The notes under the pieces: generated by a model
What the model saw: only the letters and a program-made list of their open reading frames with translations
Databases searched by the model: none
Told to the model about the DNA's origin: nothing
DNA from: Caryophanales bacterium UBA4100
Lineage (GTDB): Bacteria; Bacillota; Bacilli; Paenibacillales; UBA4045
Assembly: GCA_002383285.1 (NCBI GenBank)
Contig: DFXU01000019.1
Coordinates: forward strand, 16,966-22,506
Reading direction: 5' to 3'
DNA length: 5,541 nt
Part shown: in pieces, positions 1-5,541 of the stretch
How the letters are laid out: each line of letters begins with the position of its first letter
Numbering within the stretch: position 1 is the first letter of the stretch
Translations under genes and position numbers: made by a program

Positions 1-252
1 CAAGTGGAGATCGACCTATTCAAACAGTCACAGTCCGTTCATATATTATATATGGAGAGAATGCAACAGGGGCAAGAAGCGGAGGCGTTACAAATTCTAA
101 CTGAGCTGAAGGCAAGGATTAATCCATATTTCGATGCTGTTATGGTGATGACAGACAATATGGAGCTGCGTCAGGCGAGATTATCTCTGCTTGCATCCGT
201 CGCGAATCCCATTTTCTCTTTTGCTGACTTCTCCAGAATTGTATGGTCTTAA
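1..252 (+). CDS. glyS: Glycyl-tRNA synthetase beta subunit, C-terminal fragment (5' end outside window)
   Basis: This is the last 83 codons plus TAA of the beta chain of the bacterial alpha2beta2 glycyl-tRNA synthetase, which charges tRNA(Gly) with glycine in the cytoplasm. The frame is open from base 1, so the GTG at 4 is an internal valine and not a start. The fragment carries the family's C-terminal signature: a VxxxLF segment (fragment residues 2-7), then FDAVMVM (44-50), an LRxxRLxLL stretch (56-64) and a terminal ADFSRIV (75-81). This is the helical anticodon-binding-like tail; the catalytic parts lie upstream and are not visible. The usual family consensus has RxNRL where this protein has RQARL, a minor change. 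In Bacillales glyS normally sits a short distance upstream of the yqxD-dnaG-sigA cluster, which agrees with the placement here. The family assignment rests on motif recognition and is strong despite the short length. Confidence 0.93.
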   Translation, partial: QVEIDLFKQSQSVHILYMERMQQGQEAEALQILTELKARINPYFDAVMVMTDNMELRQARLSLLASVANPIFSFADFSRIVWS

Positions 253-370
253 CGTAAGCTTCAGTGCCGAGTAGATTTTATTGCTTGATCTTGTATTATA
301 GAATAACATCCAGCAGGAATTTAGCTTTATATATCGTATATATATGGTTGACAAGTAAATAAAGAATCTG
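253..370. other. AT-rich intergenic gap between glyS and yqxD with promoter-like hexamers
   Basis: These 118 bases hold no gene. I see no convincing terminator for glyS: there is no GC-rich stem followed by a T run. Promoter-like pieces are present. TTGCTT (281-286) is followed after 17 bases by TAACAT (304-309), each a partial match to the sigma-A consensus. TATTAT (294-299) is a good -10 but lacks a matching -35. A perfect TTGACA at 348-353 has no -10 at 16-18 bases, and a start from it would fall inside yqxD. An alternating AT tract (about 328-345) approximates an inverted repeat. A promoter for the downstream cluster is plausible here, but the sequence does not fix its position. Confidence 0.35.
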
Positions 371-859
371 GTGATTATTATTCAATTGTTACCGTTTAAA
401 ATTATCGTAGATGCGGATGCTTGTCCGGTTAAATCGGAAATCATCTCGATTGGACAGCAATTTAAGGTGGAGGTGCTTATAGTTGCTTCCTTCGATCATC
501 GAATGGCTCCTGCATCTGAAGGAGTTACAGTCGTACAGGTCGATCGTTCTGATCAATCTGTAGATTTATATATCGCCAACCGAGTATCTAGGGGTGATAT
601 TCTCGTCACACAAGATTACGGCCTTGCCACAATTGGGTTAGCTAAAGGAGCGATAACATTATCCAATCGTGGTCAACAATATAAGAACGAAACGATTGAT
701 TTTATGTTAGAACGCAGACACGAGCTTGCCAAACAAAGACGCAATGGGAAGTATGCTCGTGGATCGGGACCTAAGGCCTTTACAGACGAGGATCGAAATT
801 ATTTTCTACAATCTATGACAAAAGTTTTATTAGGCTTGCAGGAGAATAAATCCGTTTAG
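371..859 (+). CDS. yqxD: YqxD/YaiI family (UPF0178, DUF188) protein, putative PIN/NYN-like nuclease fold
   Basis: This is a 162-residue soluble protein of the widespread UPF0178 family, whose biochemical role is not established. The fold has been related to PIN/NYN-type nucleases because of its conserved acidic residues. Visible family marks are VDADACPV (residues 13-20, D14 and D16), VDLYIANRV (64-72), GDILVTQDYGLA (75-86, D76 and D82), LSNRGQQY (97-104) and GSGPKAFTDEDR (131-142). Length is typical for the family. The start is uncertain: the frame opens after a TAA at 356-358, and GTG 371 is the first usual start codon but has no clear SD sequence. TTG 386, five codons downstream and giving MLPFKIIVDADACP, is the alternative and also lacks one. 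The gene lies 54 bases upstream of dnaG on the same strand, as in Bacillus, and is probably cotranscribed with it. Confidence 0.92.
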   Translation: MIIIQLLPFKIIVDADACPVKSEIISIGQQFKVEVLIVASFDHRMAPASEGVTVVQVDRSDQSVDLYIANRVSRGDILVTQDYGLATIGLAKGAITLSNRGQQYKNETIDFMLERRHELAKQRRNGKYARGSGPKAFTDEDRNYFLQSMTKVLLGLQENKSV

Positions 860-904
860 CGAATAGTTATACGTGGCAATTTTGGATGCTGCTTATACAG
901 AATA

Positions 905-910
905 GAGGAG
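905..910 (+). promoter_or_regulatory. Ribosome binding site of dnaG
   Basis: GAGGAG lies only three bases before the ATG at 914, which is closer than the usual 5-9 bases. The start is nevertheless secure, because the protein begins with the conserved IPEEVIAAVLKHHDIV segment found at the very N-terminus of Gram-positive primases. The tight spacing may hold dnaG translation low compared with the following sigma factor gene; that is inference. Confidence 0.65.
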
Positions 911-913
911 TAC

Positions 914-2743
914 ATGTCTAATAAAATTCCAGAAGAAGTGATCGCCGCTGTACTCAAGCATCACGATATTGTGGAGACAGTGGGCAAGTATGTTCACCTT
1001 ACAAAGCAAGGGCGGAATTACAAAGGACTCTGTCCATTCCACTCCGAGAAAACTTCGTCATTCACTGTTTCGCCCGAGAAACAAATATACCGTTGTTTTG
1101 GCTGCGGGGCCGGTGGGCATGTTATCAGGTTTGTAATGGATATCGAAGGCTATTCCTTTCCAGAAGCCGTTCGTATTATGGCGAAGGACGCACAAATCCC
1201 TGTTCAATGGGAGGAAGCCTCTACAGAGGAGACTGAAGAACAGAGGGAATTCTCTACAATCATAGCTGCACATGAGCTGGCCATCAAGATTTACAATTAT
1301 GTGCTGAAGAACTCTGTTGAAGGTCATGCTGCTCTTGAATACTTGCGTGCTCGAGGTTTTACTGACCATATTATTGAGGAGTTTCAGATTGGTTATGCTC
1401 CCGCTTCTTGGGATACGCTGGTCCGTTACTTGATCAAGAATAAATTTGACCCTGTATTAATGGAGAAGGGTGGGCTTATATCAGCTAAGCAAGATCATAG
1501 TGGGTATGTAGACCGTTTCCGTGATCGTATCATGTTCCCTATTCATAATAATCAAGGAAAGCCGATTGCCCTGTCGGGTCGGATTGTCGGTGAAGGTCAG
1601 CCGAAATACTTGAATTCTCCTGAAACACCTGTGTTTAATAAAAGTCGCACATTGTTCAATCTACATCGTTCAAGAGCAGCTATTCGAAAGTCAGGGGTCG
1701 TTGTTATCTTTGAAGGCTTCGGCGATGTGATTCGAGCGTGGGAGGCAGGGACAGATAATAGTGTTGCAACTATGGGAACTGCACTTACAGATAGTCATGC
1801 TCGAATGATTCGAAGGATGGCAGAGCAGGTTATAGTATGTTATGACGGAGATCAGGCCGGATTAGCTGCAGCATACAAAAGCCTGGATTTGTTGGAGAAG
1901 GAAGGCTGTATCGTTAATGTAGCTTTATTGCCAGACAGTCTTGATCCAGATGACTACATTGCCCAATACGGGAAAGAAGCCTTTCAACTGCAAATTATCC
2001 AAAGTGCTGTTCCTTCAACAAAGTATAGACTCATCTATCTTCGCAGGAGCTTCCCCGCGAGGAGTGATGAAGGAAGACTCAAGTACATTCAAGCAGCATT
2101 AAAGATCATTGCTGAATTGCAGTCACCAACCGAGAGGGAATTTTATCTGCGGGAACTATCAATTGACTATCAATATACAATGGAAGCTCTGCATGAACAA
2201 TTGCACCAATTAAGGCAACAATCACAAAATTTAAAGCGTCATAGGGATAAGAACGAAATTCCGTGGAATAATGTTATGCAGGGTGAAAGCGGCAAGAAAG
2301 GCATTCCTTCATTACTTCCCGCCTACCATAATGCAGAACGTAAGCTACTGACGGTTATGATGGAGGATCGAGAAGTTGCTTTATATGTCCAGGAGCATCT
2401 GGCAGATCAATTTCATGTTGAAGCTCATGCAGCTATTGCTGCTTATCTATATGCTTATTATGCACAGGACAATGAACCCGATCCCAGTCGGTTTATTACC
2501 AGGCTTGAAGACGAGAACCTCGTTAATATTGCTAGCGCTATGTTAATGACAGATACAGGCTCAGGAATTCATGCTCAAGTGATTGAAGATTACATTCGTG
2601 AGATTAAGAAATACCCCAAGCAACAAGAGATTAGGATGAAGAAGGAAGAACAGAGTAAAGCCATGCGCTCTGGTGATATGCAGAGAGCGGCACAAATTGG
2701 CATGGAGATTATATCCTTGGAGAAAGAGCTGAAGTCAATATAA
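914..2743 (+). CDS. dnaG: DNA primase DnaG
   Basis: This is the primase that makes the short RNA primers for leading-strand start and each Okazaki fragment, working with the replicative helicase at the fork. It is complete at 609 residues, close to the roughly 600 typical of Bacillales. Domains in order: an N-terminal CHC2 zinc-binding domain with C40, H43, C61 and C64 as ligands (LCPFH and RCFGCGAGG); the RNA polymerase core with RFRDRIMFPI (201-210), SGR (221-223) and KYLNSPET (231-238); a TOPRIM domain with the catalytic glutamate in EGFGD (E267, D271), then YDGD (D311, D313) and LDPDDYI (343-349); and a C-terminal helicase-binding region from about 450 to the end, more variable and rich in charged helices. 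Small deviations: S48 where KTPSF is usual (here KTSSF), and G270 at a variable TOPRIM position. Neither touches a catalytic residue. It stands between yqxD and sigA, the classic arrangement. Confidence 0.98.
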   Translation: MSNKIPEEVIAAVLKHHDIVETVGKYVHLTKQGRNYKGLCPFHSEKTSSFTVSPEKQIYRCFGCGAGGHVIRFVMDIEGYSFPEAVRIMAKDAQIPVQWEEASTEETEEQREFSTIIAAHELAIKIYNYVLKNSVEGHAALEYLRARGFTDHIIEEFQIGYAPASWDTLVRYLIKNKFDPVLMEKGGLISAKQDHSGYVDRFRDRIMFPIHNNQGKPIALSGRIVGEGQPKYLNSPETPVFNKSRTLFNLHRSRAAIRKSGVVVIFEGFGDVIRAWEAGTDNSVATMGTALTDSHARMIRRMAEQVIVCYDGDQAGLAAAYKSLDLLEKEGCIVNVALLPDSLDPDDYIAQYGKEAFQLQIIQSAVPSTKYRLIYLRRSFPARSDEGRLKYIQAALKIIAELQSPTEREFYLRELSIDYQYTMEALHEQLHQLRQQSQNLKRHRDKNEIPWNNVMQGESGKKGIPSLLPAYHNAERKLLTVMMEDREVALYVQEHLADQFHVEAHAAIAAYLYAYYAQDNEPDPSRFITRLEDENLVNIASAMLMTDTGSGIHAQVIEDYIREIKKYPKQQEIRMKKEEQSKAMRSGDMQRAAQIGMEIISLEKELKSI

Positions 2744-2760
2744 CGCAGTGGCGTTAATAT
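2738..2760 (+). repeat. Hairpin over the dnaG stop codon, in the dnaG-sigA junction
   Basis: TAACGC (2741-2746) and GCGTTA (2751-2756) are perfect inverted repeats around the four-base loop AGTG. The first three bases of the stem are the dnaG stop codon. Allowing one bulged A at 2757, three more pairs (2738-2740 with 2758-2760) extend the stem to nine base pairs. No T run follows, so it is not a Rho-independent terminator. It sits just before the strong sigA ribosome site and could act in mRNA processing or stability, or in separating dnaG and sigA expression. The structure is seen in the sequence; the role is inferred. Confidence 0.5.
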
Positions 2761-2767
2761 GGCAACC

Positions 2768-2780
2768 AGGGAGGAGGGAG
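2768..2780 (+). promoter_or_regulatory. Strong ribosome binding site of sigA; fixes the start at ATG 2789
   Basis: The purine run AGGGAGGAGGGAG contains overlapping GGAGG-type cores ending 8-11 bases before ATG 2789. An upstream in-frame ATG at 2759 would put this run inside the coding region and has no SD of its own. ATG 2789 gives MANEQHTELE, matching the expected N-terminus of Bacillales SigA. Compared with the cramped dnaG site, this one suggests more efficient translation of sigA. Confidence 0.85.
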
Positions 2781-2788
2781 TTGGAATA

Positions 2789-3913
2789 ATGGCTAACGAG
2801 CAGCATACTGAGTTAGAAACAGAATTAACTTTGGAACAAGTGAAGGATCAGTTAATTGAGTTAGGTAAGAAACGTTCCTCACTCACTTACAAAGACATTA
2901 TCGAACGATTAAGTCCGTTCGACCAAGATCCTGAGCAGATGGATGATTTTTTTGAATTGTTATCTGATCAAGGGATTGAAGTGAACAACGAGAATGAAGA
3001 AGAGAATACACTTGACCCTGATGGACAACCAAGGGAGAGAGATGAATTCACATTCGAGGATGATATTTCACTTCCACCCGGAATCAAGATCAACGATCCA
3101 GTTAGAATGTATTTGAAGGAAATTGGTCGTGTTCCATTGCTGTCCGCTGAAGAGGAAATTCAACTTGCGAAGCGAATTGAAGATGGTGATGAAGAGGCTA
3201 AACGAAGATTGGCTGAAGCTAACCTCCGACTTGTTGTCAGTATTGCCAAGCGTTATGTGGGACGCGGTATGCTCTTCTTGGATTTAATTCAAGAGGGGAA
3301 TATGGGGTTAATAAAAGCGGTCGAGAAATTCGATCACACCAAAGGCTACAAATTTAGCACCTACGCAACTTGGTGGATTCGTCAAGCCATTACACGTGCT
3401 ATAGCTGACCAAGCAAGAACGATTCGTATTCCAGTTCACATGGTTGAGACGATCAATAAGTTAATTCGAGTTTCACGACAGCTCTTGCAAGAATTAGGTC
3501 GTGAACCAACACCAGAAGAGATTGCCCAAGAGATGGAGCTTAGCACAGAGAAAGTGCGCGAGATTATGAAGATTGCCCAAGAGCCTGTATCGTTAGAGAC
3601 ACCAATAGGTGAAGAAGATGATTCGCACTTAGGTGACTTCATTGAAGATCAAGATGCACTAGCTCCCGCAGATGCCGCAGCATATGAATTGCTGAAGGAG
3701 CAGCTTGAGGATGTATTGGATACGCTCACGGAACGAGAAGAGAATGTTCTTCGTTTAAGATTTGGTTTAGATGATGGAAGAACTCGAACACTCGAAGAGG
3801 TAGGTAAAGTATTCGGTGTTACACGTGAACGTATTCGTCAGATTGAAGCTAAAGCGCTTCGTAAACTTCGTCATCCAAGCCGAAGCAAACGCTTGAAAGA
3901 TTTTTTGGAGTAA
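2789..3913 (+). CDS. sigA: RNA polymerase primary sigma factor SigA (RpoD)
   Basis: This is the housekeeping sigma-70 factor that directs core RNA polymerase to -10/-35 promoters. From ATG 2789 it is 374 residues, close to the Bacillus SigA size of about 371, with the short region 1.1 (about 1-80, acidic at 67-92) typical of Firmicutes and no long non-conserved insert. Region 1.2 begins near 103 (DPVRMYLKEIGRVPLL). Region 2 covers about 137-208, with RLVVSIAKRYVGRGMLFLDLIQEG for core binding and YKFSTYATWWIRQAI (187-201) carrying the aromatic residues that melt and read the -10 element. Region 3 follows (about 209-270). The region 3.2 finger is EEDDSHLGDFIEDQ (275-288). Region 4.2 contains the -35-reading helix-turn-helix (TLEEVGKVFGVTRERIRQIE, 334-353) and the protein ends SKRLKDFLE. 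It lies 45 bases downstream of dnaG and is probably cotranscribed with it. A terminator follows. All diagnostic regions are intact. Confidence 0.98.
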   Translation: MANEQHTELETELTLEQVKDQLIELGKKRSSLTYKDIIERLSPFDQDPEQMDDFFELLSDQGIEVNNENEEENTLDPDGQPRERDEFTFEDDISLPPGIKINDPVRMYLKEIGRVPLLSAEEEIQLAKRIEDGDEEAKRRLAEANLRLVVSIAKRYVGRGMLFLDLIQEGNMGLIKAVEKFDHTKGYKFSTYATWWIRQAITRAIADQARTIRIPVHMVETINKLIRVSRQLLQELGREPTPEEIAQEMELSTEKVREIMKIAQEPVSLETPIGEEDDSHLGDFIEDQDALAPADAAAYELLKEQLEDVLDTLTEREENVLRLRFGLDDGRTRTLEEVGKVFGVTRERIRQIEAKALRKLRHPSRSKRLKDFLE

Positions 3914-3961
3914 TATTGCTATATCTTCAAATCATTGCATGTTACTATTCGACTGTCCCAC

Positions 3962-3997
3962 AGGATGACCTTACTGCTCGCAGGTAGGTCATTTTCT
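3962..3997 (+). terminator. Rho-independent terminator after sigA
   Basis: ATGACCT-T-AC (3965-3974) pairs with GTAGGTCAT (3984-3992), nine base pairs with one bulged T at 3972 and a nine-base loop. G-U and A-U pairs at 3962-3964 with 3993-3995 can lengthen the stem. It runs into ATTTTCT. It lies about 50 bases after the sigA stop and so closes the yqxD-dnaG-sigA unit. The T tract is short, so readthrough into the next gene is possible. Confidence 0.75.
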
Positions 3998-4001
3998 GGT
4001 T

Positions 4002-4011
4002 AGGAGTGAGG
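4002..4011 (+). promoter_or_regulatory. Ribosome binding site supporting the TTG start at 4017
   Basis: AGGAGTGAGG contains AGGAG ten bases, and GAGG five bases, before TTG 4017. There is no ATG or GTG at a comparable distance in this frame, and the next in-frame ATG (4108, residue 31) would delete the charged N-terminal segment. The TTG start is therefore well supported. Confidence 0.7.
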
Positions 4012-4016
4012 TAAGA

Positions 4017-4856
4017 TTGGACCCTGTTAAACGACAAACCATCTTAAGTGAAATTGAACGGTGGCGTAACAGTAAACTACTACCAGAGCATTATTGCGAT
4101 TTTCTTATGAATTTATATATCGATGAACAAGATGCTGTTAAGGGTAAGGTGGCACGCCATTCCTCATCGGCAAGCACTCGTCGTAATATCTGGAAATCCT
4201 TCCTTATCCTTGGCGTAATCTCCTTGTTTTTGGTTTGTTCTCTGTATTTTACATCTTTTCATCCAGTGATGCAAATTGGCATTTCACTATTTGTTATTGC
4301 CACACTTTACGGTATTGGTATTGTACAGCGACAGAAGAATAATTCAACAACTGCCTATATTTGTATTGGATTAGCATCCATTATTTTATTGTACAGCGGT
4401 GAACTAATTTTGCGTATTAATGAGTGGAATAGTGCGTCAGCAGTCATAAGTACAATCGCGTTTAGTGGAGCTTTATGGATTTTAATAGGTACCGTTGCCC
4501 GTATTGGGTTACTTCATTGCTGTGGATGGATTTTGTTAGCTATGGCATATACCTGGTTGATTCAGTGGTTTCATCCTGAACCGAAGTGGTATGTTGGTCA
4601 ATTATACGTTATTCCGGTAGTCGTAATTCTGTTCATCTTAGGTAGGAATCGAATTGCAATAGACCGGATAAATGGGTGGATATTGATAAGTATCTCATGT
4701 CTATTCTTGATAATACCAGAGGTTTATGGATTAATATTCTCAGACATCTCTCATCCAATTCTAATCATCAGTATGCTATGCAAAATATTGAGTTTATTAT
4801 TAATCATGTGGTTTGTACTAAGAAAACCCAAAATGAAAGAGTGGGTAACAGGATAA
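4017..4856 (+). CDS. Uncharacterised polytopic membrane protein between sigA and trmK
   Basis: This is a 279-residue protein of unknown function starting with TTG. The first 60 residues are hydrophilic, probably cytoplasmic, and hold a segment SEIERWRNSKLLPEHYCDFL (11-30). This resembles the N-terminal 'W-R-x-S-x-L-L-P' helical segments seen ahead of membrane domains in DUF2157-like proteins; that link is tentative. About eight hydrophobic stretches follow, roughly at 61-79, 84-103, 113-132, 142-162, 166-184, 193-209, 219-240 and 246-267, with a basic tail (RKPKMKE). I see no catalytic motif, transporter signature or cleavable signal peptide. The stop codon shares its last base with the ATG of trmK (TAATG), so the two are very likely translationally coupled. 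The sigA terminator lies directly upstream, and no clear promoter was found between them. It is a genuine gene, judged from its SD sequence, length and the overlap. Confidence 0.85.
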   Translation: MDPVKRQTILSEIERWRNSKLLPEHYCDFLMNLYIDEQDAVKGKVARHSSSASTRRNIWKSFLILGVISLFLVCSLYFTSFHPVMQIGISLFVIATLYGIGIVQRQKNNSTTAYICIGLASIILLYSGELILRINEWNSASAVISTIAFSGALWILIGTVARIGLLHCCGWILLAMAYTWLIQWFHPEPKWYVGQLYVIPVVVILFILGRNRIAIDRINGWILISISCLFLIIPEVYGLIFSDISHPILIISMLCKILSLLLIMWFVLRKPKMKEWVTG

Positions 4857-5539
4857 TGAAAGATCATATTATACCAGTGAAGCTGTCTCTTAGATTGAGA
4901 ATGATTGCTAATCAAATTCCTTCGGGAAGTACAATAGCAGATATTGGATCCGATCATGCATTATTGCCAGTATACTTAGCACAACAAGGTATCATTAAAG
5001 GTGCTATAGCAGGTGAGTTAAATGAAGGTCCCTATCACGCAGCTAGTAAACAAGTTCAGCAAGCGGACCTCCAGCACATAATATCTGTTCGTCTTGGTGA
5101 TGGTTTATCTGTATTACGTGCTAATGAAGTGGATACGGTGGTCATTGCAGGGATGGGCGGCTCGACAATGGTCAGTATTCTCGATGCAGGACTTCATTGT
5201 CTATCTGGTGTGAAACGGCTTATTGTTCAACCTAACGTGGGCGAGCTTGCTCTAAGAGAATGGATGATTCGAGAAAATTGGTTTTTAGAATCAGAGCATA
5301 TTCTCGAGGAGGATGGCCTGATTTATGAAATACTAGTCGCTATTCCTGTTGACTCTGACGAACTGAAGCATAAGCAGGCGAATTTATATGATCCATATGA
5401 GCAAGTGAATGGGTTTCATGTAGAACGTGAATTATTGAAGCTTATGGGCCCATATCTGATTCGAGAGTCAAGCGTTGAATTTAAGAATAAATGGCTTCAC
5501 GAGATTGGAAAGCGGGAATGGGCCCATAAGCTTCAATAA
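4856..5539 (+). CDS. trmK: tRNA (adenine(22)-N1)-methyltransferase TrmK, C-terminus apparently truncated
   Basis: This S-adenosylmethionine (SAM)-dependent enzyme methylates N1 of adenine 22 in the D-arm of certain tRNAs (COG2384; Bacillus YqfN). ATG 4856 was chosen because it overlaps the preceding stop and gives an N-terminus of family type (KLSLRLRMIANQIPSGS); the frame is open further upstream, but only as an overlap with the membrane-protein gene. Motifs of the Rossmann-like domain are clear: IADIGSDHALLP (27-38, SAM loop), AIAGELNEGP (50-59), VRLGDGL (78-84), VVIAGMGG (95-102), LIVQPN (122-127), REW (134-136) and ILEEDGLIYEIL (149-160). The C-terminal helical part begins near 186 and is cut short: the frame ends at residue 227, about ten residues after the conserved KW (212-213), where TrmK proteins normally continue for some 30 or more residues of coiled coil used in tRNA binding. 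Residues 222-227 and the stop lie wholly within the second arm of an inverted repeat, so the true C-terminus is probably not represented. Confidence 0.93.
   Translation: MKDHIIPVKLSLRLRMIANQIPSGSTIADIGSDHALLPVYLAQQGIIKGAIAGELNEGPYHAASKQVQQADLQHIISVRLGDGLSVLRANEVDTVVIAGMGGSTMVSILDAGLHCLSGVKRLIVQPNVGELALREWMIRENWFLESEHILEEDGLIYEILVAIPVDSDELKHKQANLYDPYEQVNGFHVERELLKLMGPYLIRESSVEFKNKWLHEIGKREWAHKLQ
5430..5453 (+). repeat. Inverted repeat, left arm (24 bp, within trmK)
   Basis: This stretch, starting AATTATTGAAGC and ending in the palindrome ATGGGCCCAT, is an exact reverse complement of 5518-5541. It encodes E192-Y200 of TrmK (LLKLMGPY), which matches the family's conserved '(V/M)GP' helix. This arm is therefore the authentic, ancestral copy. 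The 64 bases between the arms (5454-5517) are normal trmK coding sequence. Confidence 0.9.
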
Positions 5540-5541
5540 TT
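5518..5541 (-). repeat. Inverted repeat, right arm (24 bp, at the very end of the window)
   Basis: This is the exact reverse complement of 5430-5453, beginning with the self-palindromic ATGGGCCCAT (5518-5527) and running to the last base shown. The next inward base pair (5454 against 5517) does not match. How far the repeat goes beyond 5541 cannot be seen. The arm converts the end of the trmK frame into WAHKLQ followed by TAA. The position at the edge and the loss of TrmK's C-terminus suggest an inverted chimera or misassembly. Confidence 0.9.

Noticed and set aside
9..17. GATCGACCT near the left edge, repeated inverted at about 538-546
   Set aside because: Nine bases is within chance expectation over a window of this size, and both sites lie in coding sequence that fits its family. 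It does not resemble the right-edge repeat.
328..345. Alternating AT tract approximating an inverted repeat, as an operator
   Set aside because: It is low-complexity AT sequence with an imperfect centre. Such tracts arise easily in AT-rich gaps, and nothing ties it to a regulator.
348..381. TTGACA plus TATTAT as a sigma-A promoter for dnaG
   Set aside because: The spacing is 22 bases, far from 16-18, and transcription would start inside yqxD after its start codon.
1058..1369. 103-codon open frame on the minus strand inside dnaG
   Set aside because: It lies antisense to the conserved zinc-binding and core regions of DnaG and shows no recognisable protein features. It is a coding shadow.
2759..2788. 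Upstream in-frame ATG that would lengthen SigA by ten residues
   Set aside because: It lacks a ribosome site, would place the strong purine-rich SD inside the coding region, and the extra residues (MATREEGVGI) do not fit SigA N-termini. ATG 2789 is preferred.
3436..3642. 68-codon open frame on the minus strand inside sigA
   Set aside because: It is antisense to conserved sigma regions 3-3.2, with a serine-rich composition expected from reading codons backwards.
4676..4855. 60-codon upstream extension of the trmK reading frame
   Set aside because: It overlaps the membrane-protein gene out of frame, has no family similarity, and ATG 4856 gives the expected TrmK N-terminus.
4751..4957. 68-codon open frame on the minus strand across the membrane-protein/trmK junction
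   Set aside because: No ribosome site or family features are visible, and both plus-strand genes are better supported.

Overview
The window is ordinary housekeeping sequence from a low-to-moderate GC Gram-positive bacterium of the order Bacillales. It is most likely a member of the Paenibacillaceae, inferred from protein resemblance and gene order rather than from a database search. All genes lie on the + strand and are tightly packed. Starts include GTG and TTG, with purine-rich Shine-Dalgarno (SD) sequences before dnaG, sigA and the membrane-protein gene.

Layout: (1) 1-252 is the 3' end of glyS (glycyl-tRNA synthetase beta chain), cut by the left edge. (2) 253-370 is an AT-rich gap with no gene. 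(3) 371-859 is a YqxD/YaiI-family (UPF0178) protein. (4) 914-2743 is dnaG primase, complete at 609 aa. (5) 2789-3913 is sigA/rpoD, the primary sigma factor, complete at 374 aa. (6) A Rho-independent terminator lies at about 3962-3997. (7) 4017-4856 is an uncharacterised polytopic membrane protein starting with TTG. (8) 4856-5539 is trmK, tRNA (adenine22-N1)-methyltransferase, whose start overlaps the stop of the membrane-protein gene by one base.

Genes 3-5 form the macromolecular-synthesis cluster known from Bacillus (yqxD-dnaG-sigA), which links replication priming and transcription initiation. The terminator closes this unit. The membrane protein and trmK look like a second, translationally coupled pair.

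I found no new defence, mobile or biosynthetic system. The one striking anomaly is at the right edge. The last 24 bases (5518-5541) are the exact reverse complement of 5430-5453, inside trmK. This second arm supplies the last six residues and the stop codon of the trmK reading frame, which ends about 30 or more residues earlier than TrmK proteins usually do. The simplest reading is an inverted chimera or assembly artefact at a sequence end. A genuine local rearrangement or hairpin is the alternative.
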